Positions 58,091-64,000 of a stretch of 64,000 nt of DNA are shown piece by piece. The position numbers and the translations under genes were made by a program. Every line of letters begins with the position of its first letter. Positions within the stretch are counted from its first letter, which is position 1. Below the pieces are notes generated by a model. It did not search any database and had not been told where the DNA came from. It saw nothing but the letters and a program-made list of their open reading frames with translations. The DNA is taken from contig CM066728.1 of NCBI GenBank assembly GCA_033961575.1, positions 108,146,852 through 108,210,851 of the forward strand. The letters are read 5' to 3'. Source of the stretch: Aselliscus stoliczkanus (taxonomy: Eukaryota > Chordata > Mammalia > Chiroptera > Hipposideridae).

Positions 58091-58464
58091 TGTATTGGTC
58101 AGGATATATATCGCCTATTGGTTCTGTTTCTCTGGAGAAGATATAGATGATACAGATACAGACATAGGTATAGCAGATATACTCATATCTGTATAACTCT
58201 ATCTCTCTATTATATCTGTATATTCATATATGCAAATACTATAGTCTGGGAAGTTCAAAATGTGACCTTTGGTCGGGCAGGCTGGAGGCCCAGGAGAACC
58301 CATGGTGCAGATGAAGTCGGGAGAGGCCATCTTTTTGTTCTATTTCCACTGATTGGGTGAGGCCACTCACATTATAAAGGACAGTCTGCTTTACTGCAAT
58401 TTCACCAAATGTTAACCTCATCCAGAAAGACCCTCCAAGTTGACACAGAATTAACCATCACTAT
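58091..58464 (-). mobile_element. MLT2-type LTR with a micro-inversion
   Basis: On the + strand the complement of an MLT2 LTR is recognisable from 'TGTATTGGTCAGG' at 58091 to 'CTCCAAGTTGACACAGAATT' and 'AACCATCAC' at 58464, including 'GGCAGGCTGGAGGCCCAGGA', 'TGATTGGGTGAGGCCACTCA', 'CAGTCTGCTTTACTGCAATT' and 'AACCTCATCCAGAAAGACCC'. Between 58104 and 58140 the orientation flips: one reads 'CCTATTGGTTCTGTTTCTCT' although the complement 'AGAGAAACAGAACCAATAGG' is expected. Reversing those 37 bases restores the continuous LTR. The element is shortened and inactive. Confidence 0.72.
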
Positions 58465-58784
58465 GGTGTATCTCTGCGTTGATCTCATTGCCCCAGAGTC
58501 TCTTTCTAAGCACCTACATCTCATCCTCCTCGTGCCCTCAGGCCTCTCTGGGTGCCCAGTTATGCTGACTCAATTCTTTTAGCTTTCAGGAAAACACCAC
58601 TCTTCTCCAAATGCGGGGTAGATGGTGATTGATGAGACCCACCTTCCTATGGGGCCATACTTGAACATTCCTTTTGGGGCCTCACCCCCACATTCCAGCT
58701 GGCTTATTGTGCACTACTCTGAGAGTTCTGATAAATACGATATTTCCTATTATCATACAATCATGTAAGATTTTTAAAAAAGGC

Positions 58785-59355
58785 TTTAAGCAAACAAAGA
58801 ACTTCCCTTGATGAGTTGAGCATAAGCCCAACTCAAACATTCCAGTCAATGATCATATGAAAAGATGCTCAGCATCATTGATTTTGGGGAAAATACAATT
58901 TAAAGCCACAATAAAACACCACTCTATACCCGACTGAATAGCTACAATTAGGACTGGTCACTCCAAGTATTGGTGGATGTGAGGAACAGCTGGAGTCTTC
59001 GTGCATGGCTGGTGGGATGCGCGATGATACAGCCAGTTTGGGGTAGCAGTTTGGAAGCTTCTTACAAAGTTAAACATATTCTTCCCGCATGCTGGAGGAC
59101 CGAAACATCCCACTCCTCCATGTTTACCCAGGGGAAATGAAAATAGGCAGCCACAATGAGACCTGTATGTGCATATTCATAATATCTATACTAGAGTCAA
59201 AACCCAGACACATTCTAATGTTCATCAACTAGTAAGTAGATTAAAAACACTGTAGTATACACATACAGTGACATAGTACATGACAATAAAAAAAGAGCAA
59301 CAACTACAGACACACACAAAAACGTGGATGAAGCTCACAATCGTTATGTTAATAC
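58785..59355 (+). mobile_element. LINE-1 ORF2 end fragment
   Basis: Ordered L1 phrases: 'TGATCATATGAAAAGATGCT', 'CAGCATCATTGATTTTGGGG', 'AAGCCACAATAAAACACCAC', 'ATGGCTGGTGGGATGCGCGA', 'CCAGTTTGGGGTAGCAGTTT', 'GTTTACCCAGGGGAAATGAA', 'ACGTGGATGAAGCTCACAAT'. Frames are broken. It is followed, on the same strand, by a second L1 piece covering some of the same consensus segment. Confidence 0.75.
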
Positions 59356-59384
59356 TTGGAGAATATTCCACAAAATGGCTTGCA

Positions 59385-59835
59385 TTTACTAACAATACCC
59401 CAAACTGAAAACAACTCTAATACTCCTCAATAGGAGAGCTGATGAGTACACTGTGATATATCAATTCAATGAATTACTACTGAACAATAAAAAAAAAATG
59501 ACTTCTAATATGCAAAACAGCATGGACAAATCTCATAGAAGAAGGTTGAGTAAAAAATGCAAGACACAAAAATGTCCTCATTGAATAGTTTTAGCCACAT
59601 AGAGCTAATCTAGATGGGAAAAAAAAAAATAGAATGGCGGTTGTCTCTGGGTCAGGGTCACAGCTGACTGGGAAAAAACAGAAGGGACATTTCTGAGAAG
59701 ACAGGATGTTGTATATCAGGGCAGGAATGTGCATTACATGTCTGCATCCACTTATCAAACTGTGCCGTTTAGATGCATGCATTTCAATGTATAAAGCTCT
59801 TACCTCAACAAAAGTACTATAACAAATAAGAATCA
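59385..59835 (+). mobile_element. Second LINE-1 3' end, overlapping in consensus
   Basis: 'CCCCAAACTGAAAACAACTC', 'AATAGGAGAGCTGATGAGTA', 'ATTACTACTGAACAATAAAA', 'AACAGCATGGACAAATCTCA' repeats the L1 segment already present at about 59170-59350. It then continues into a 3' UTR ('AGAATGGCGGTTGTCTCTGG', 'GTGCATTACATGTCTGCATC', 'TACCTCAACAAAAGTACTAT'). Duplicated consensus coverage means two independent insertions, or a tandem duplication, rather than one element. Confidence 0.72.
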
Positions 59836-60958
59836 AATTGTGAGAGTTGGAAAACAAAAAACCAACACTGCTTCTGTGTAACGGTGAAAACTCAGTGAGA
59901 CCTGTAGTATCATGTGTGAGAATCTCCTATATACTCACCCTCCGTGTTACCTCCAACTGAGTGAACCCAACACATTCCCACTTTTCTGCCTCTGTCTCTG
60001 CTCATTTGCCCCTTCTGCTTGTTGGAATTCACCTCAACTTCAAGGTCTGTCCCAGATATCACCTCTCCCAGGAGACGTAGGGGCGTCTGGTGCCTGTGAG
60101 TTCTAAAACAAGCATTGCTACCCCTTCCCCAGCATGTCTCACTTTGCCTTTGGAGGAGGTATTTGGACCCATGTCCCTCCTCCTTCACTCAGAGTCTGCA
60201 CATTCTCTGTAGTCAGCGAGTGTCTGTTCTCCGTATTCCTTCCAGTGCCTGGATGGGCCTCACACATGCTGATAACTGACACAAACATTTCCTGAATGAA
60301 CCAAGTACATGGAATACTCAGGTCTGCTCGTTTGCCTTGACTATTTACTCATCACAAAATATTTTGTCAGCGTGATGATCCTTGCATGGTAACATTGCAT
60401 CTACTTTATCTGTTCATTCTGGTCCCTGAGTCTAGAGACCAATTCCTGCTCAAACACGGTACCTCTCGTCTGTTACTTCACCTTTAAGCCTACTTTCCTG
60501 CTGAAATTAATCAACAGATTAATATTCTGATCAGGGAAATGTCCTTGGAAAGAGGCTGCCAGCCGGGCACACAAATCACAGATAAATGAATTTCTTACGT
60601 TACATCTAAGGGCAGAGCTTGGCTCTAGATGACTGCCCAAAGGAAGGCACCAACACATCTCATTTGCTACCTCACAAAACACCATGATGACTCCCTTGGA
60701 CCTCAAGAAACACAAATTGCACATTTCAACACGTGGGTATTTCTGTCCTAAAAAAAGCGGTTACAAACAGTCTGTCCTAAAAAGGACAGTAGCACAGATT
60801 CCAAATCATGATGTAGATGAGTCAGGATTGTGAAAATTTTTCACGATCTTGTATCTGGGGCTTACTAGGAGCCTAGAATGTACACGTTAATGTGTTCTCT
60901 TCCATCCCATTCTTGAAGGTGAGATCCCACCTCAGGGGGGGTCAAGGATATGTCACTG
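59836..60958. other. No recognised features
   Basis: No gene, RNA or named repeat is supported. Open frames are short and featureless. Confidence 0.45.
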
Positions 60959-61113
60959 CACATCTCCCTGCCACATCTCACCGCACGTCTCACTGCCACG
61001 TCTCCCTGCCACATTTCACCACACATCTCACTGCCACGTCTCACTGCCACATCTCACCACATGTCTCGCTGCCATGTCTCACTGCCACGTCTCACTGCCA
61101 CATCTCACTGCAC
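60959..61113. repeat. 13-bp minisatellite (TCTCACTGCCACG)
   Basis: Around 12 units of TCTCACTGCCACG/A, with TCTCCCTG, TCTCACCA and TCTCGCTG variants, many 12-13 bp long. Since the length is not a multiple of three and varies, overlapping frames (60892-61200 and 60950-61327 +) repeat His/Thr/Ser peptides in shifting register, which is an artefact. Confidence 0.85.
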
Positions 61114-61839
61114 AAGCCCAGGAAAGCTGCAGCCGGTGCTGCAGTGTCTCCTCTCAAAACACAGCTCAGAGAAACACAGACAGAAGCAAGCAAGCCATGA
61201 GCACCATCAACACTTGAGTCAAATGTTTTATCAAAATGCCAAATGCATGAGCTCCAGCATGCCCATACCACAGAAAAAGCATGTCGGCATGACAGCTAAC
61301 AAAGTGGCCATGACCTGCTATTCCTAAATTCTGGGGAAAAATCACTTAATTACATACGTAATGGGATTGAAAATTTCAAATGATGGGGGAATGTAAATTA
61401 GAACTCACAAACCAATTTAATTTTTTTTCATTTTGCTAGAAATAAAGCAAGTCTGCTCTTCACTGACAAAAACTGAGATATTATTGTTGTTTTGAATTAA
61501 AGCAGTATCAGTAAAATTCATCAATTTCTTAAAGGGAATTGTCTGCCATCCTTTCAATCTCTCAGTAAATGCAGCATTCACATTTTCCGTTGGCCATAAA
61601 TAGAACAAGGATAAATAATAATCTGTCTTCATAGAAACACTTCGCCAGGGTGATGTTTTAAATCCAGGATGAGAGTGGTCTGAGATTTTTGATTCCTGTT
61701 TACAAAGCCCCAAATGGGGGCCAAGTTATGAAACTTACAGTTTGTGACATAGGTGTCAGACCCCATTTCTGTGTCCTGTGGAGGTTCCACACTCTTCACT
61801 CTTAGAGACTGAACACACAGCACACAACATTCAGACCAT
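61114..61839. other. No recognised features
   Basis: AT-rich after the minisatellite, with no supported gene or repeat. Confidence 0.45.
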
Positions 61840-62365
61840 ATGTCAATATAGAATCCTGAGCCTCCATCCACAGCAACCAGCCCAGGAAGGCAACCGATTA
61901 TCTCCGTCACCAGCCCAGGAAGCCAGCCTGCTCTCGAAGCCACGGTGTGGGGAGTCAGACCTCTATCTCCAGTGACAATGCAGGAAGCTGAGCAATAACC
62001 CCTGTAACGATTGGCCCCAAAGGGACAGGACCTGATTAATAACGGGCAGCTTCCCTAATTTGGGCCCCACTTCAAACTTAGAACCAACCAGAGGAAGCCA
62101 GATGTGCTCCCCGAACCAATCATGCAGGACACCTTGGCCCCGTCATCCCCAGGCCACAGCCTCTGGTCAGGGCCCCCCGAGCCTTCCCTCTCCTCCACTA
62201 CACAGCGTTCCTGCCAAATGCTAGTGATGGTGACTGACTCCCTGGCCCCAGCCAGCTCTGAATGGCCAGCCTTCGCTGCTCTCGTTAAGGCATCTTTATT
62301 TCCTTTGCTGTCCAGACCTCCCTGCTTTGTTCAGGAGAACTGACTGAAGTCCAGCCATTTTGTAA
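61840..62365 (+). mobile_element. Possible ERV1-type LTR
   Basis: The block is GC-richer than its flanks and has an LTR-like order: 'CCTGTAACGATTGGCCCCAA', 'GCAGCTTCCCTAATTTGGGC', 'AGAACCAACCAGAGGAAGCC', then 'GTTAAGGCATCTTTATTTCC' (compare an AATAAAGCATCTTTATTTCC polyadenylation region) and 'GTTCAGGAGAACTGACTGAA'. The AATAAA is degraded to GTTAAGG. An 'AGCCCAGGAAG' phrase repeats at 61880-61890 and 61913-61923. No primer-binding site or retroviral frame follows that I can see. Family and ends are uncertain. Confidence 0.35.
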
Positions 62366-64000
62366 CCTATGAACAACCCCGCTCCCGCGCCTGGCCGATG
62401 TCAGCTTGCCTGTCCTCATGCCCAACTTCTCGGGACTTGAACGAGAACCAAATACACTGTCTCATGTCTGACAAATAGGAGGTAACTATCTCCTTAGAGA
62501 AATTGTGAAGACCCACTGCCACGAACCAAAGAATCAAAGGGCTGACAATGGGCTGACCCCACTGATGGGTTGATGGAGGATGTGGAGAAACAGGCACCCT
62601 CAGGGCAGCCCCTTCACCCACCTTGGTCACTTCGTGTGCACACTTGACCTAAACAGAGCCCAGATCTATAATATGTGTATTATAGACGCCTCCACCTTTC
62701 AGGCTATCAACTCAGTCTTTACATTTTTGTACTTTGTCTCACCACTGAAGAAGCACAGTGCTCTAAAGATTTAATTAAATTCATCCAAGTAATACAGTTA
62801 TTAGAAAACATGAGAAAATAATGAATTCAAAATTTAAAGAATAAAAGTTTTGTTCCATCCCAATTTTACACATTAAGATAATTCAAATAATTCACTCAAC
62901 AGCAGGTACTAACAAATGTTCACCAATACTGTCTATACTCACTTATATTGATCTATTTTAAACTGTGGTTTAAACTAAAATTTAATGCTACTAAATTAGA
63001 ATCTCCCAAAAATATTTCCCTCAATTGTAGCTGTAATGAATTCAGACTGGTTTAACTATCAACAATTCCATAGTTATTTAATTTCATAATCAACACTACT
63101 TTTCTTCCTAACAGGAGTTCTAGAGGACTCATATAAATAAAAGAAATCCCCCAAGTAAGTATTGACACCGACATTATTTTAGTGAACTAGCAATCACATT
63201 ATCTGATGACTGCTCTGAGATTTGTTTCCATTTACCAGACAACCATAATGTATATTTTTGATGAGGTTAAATCCTTTTGTTTTGACTAAGATAAAAATTC
63301 CTCTATCTTGTCATTTTTTTTTTACATCTTATGTGTATCTCATTTAACTTAGTGATTTATAAAATAATTGATACAAAGCAAAGCAGAACTCTTTAAAATG
63401 TTGATATATTTTCTATATCTCCATGCTTTTAATTAGCAGTCACAGAAATAACTTACAAAAGTTAAATACTGTGACCTTCAAAAGTGATTTTGTAGTTACT
63501 ATAAAGGAGCATGAAATCACCAAATAATGATGCCAGGGTCATGCTGAATGGTGAGACCCAGGGGTGTCACGGCCCCTGTGTTTCTGCGAAATGTGAAAAC
63601 TGTTCAAAGCTTCAAAAGTCATATCAGGGCTGGAAATAGACAGACAAACACCGCTGAGCTCCGCACATCTCTGATAGCAATTGGTGACAAACTGCTATTG
63701 TGCCTGAATCACAGATTGAAAAAAATGAGAATAAACGGTGACGTCAACATCATTGCCTGGGTGAGCCACAGTCAGCAGATGCCATCGCGGACCAGCCAGG
63801 GTTTAACCAAGCCAGTCCCTGTGCTGGGGGCAGATGGGGCTTCAGGGGAGTCATGGGGCGCCAGCATCACTGTGTTCATCAGGTCTGGCCTGGCAGCTTC
63901 CTCACGCCCACGCGGGAAACTTGTTCAGTGTCGCCTTAGGCACTCTCAGATTGTGTAAAAGTTGGCTTGGTGCTTAGAAAACTAACGATATCGCCGATTT
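62366..64000. other. No recognised features to window end
   Basis: Mostly AT-rich, GC-richer again from about 63540. A 136-codon + frame at 63548-63958 was examined and has no recognisable domain, a weak start context and no sign of splice-flanked exon structure, so I do not call a gene. Confidence 0.45.

Noticed and set aside
61840..62365. Intact endogenous retrovirus
   Set aside because: At most one LTR-like block is visible. No gag, pol or env frame, primer-binding site or second LTR was found.
63548..63958. 136-codon plus-strand frame near the window end
   Set aside because: There is no recognisable domain, no supporting upstream promoter features and ordinary chance composition.

Overview
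This window looks like mammalian non-coding nuclear DNA, most likely from a bat. It is AT-rich, contains no open reading frame that reads like a conserved protein exon, and is built from diverged LINE-1 and LINE-2 fragments, MaLR and ERVL LTRs, MIR and hAT fossils, microsatellites, and at least seven copies of one tRNA-derived SINE. The long form of that SINE ends in a poly(A)-signal tail that closely resembles SINE tails I know from chiropteran genomes. The bat assignment is therefore an inference from repeat content, and I cannot name the family or genus. I found no gene, no exon with convincing splice sites and no non-coding RNA gene other than the tRNA-like SINE heads. The window is best read as intergenic or deep-intronic sequence.

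Layout. 1-9 kb: mostly unrecognised AT-rich DNA with a CA-rich microsatellite, an old MIR and a 186-bp hAT element with a near-perfect 8-bp target duplication. 9-13.4 kb: a degenerate 30-bp minisatellite, an unrecognised GC-richer block, and two L1 pieces. 13-26 kb: an LTR-like block near 16.2 kb, an L1 ORF2 fragment split by an 82-bp mariner-type MITE (17.66 kb), an L1 ORF1-side fragment, a (GT)n run, a SINE beside a G-quadruplex-prone tract (22.4-22.6 kb), two hAT fossils and an MST/MLT1-type LTR. 27-37 kb: an L2 3' end, an antisense L2, a MaLR LTR, an (AT)n run, a SINE with an apparent 3' transduction, and an ancient L1. 39-50.6 kb: four more SINEs including both long forms, an (AC)n run and a roughly 440-bp GGGA polypurine tract. 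51.9-64 kb: an L1 with twin-priming inversion geometry, AT/GATA and CT repeats, another SINE, two MLT2 LTRs (one with a micro-inversion), a mariner-like non-autonomous element, two tandem L1 3' ends, a 13-bp minisatellite and a possible ERV1 LTR.

There is no operon or pathway to describe. The interest lies in how mobile elements inserted into, rearranged and dated one another. The best observations are the SINE with an 18-bp perfect target duplication and an extra internal segment (35363-35587), the inverted L1 (51914-52424), the MITE that splits an L1 cleanly at a TA (17656-17741), the 37-bp inversion inside an MLT2 LTR (58104-58140), the 90-bp higher-order pattern in the GGGA tract, and the coexistence of short and long SINE forms that part at one shared point. 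I saw no convincing new biochemical system.
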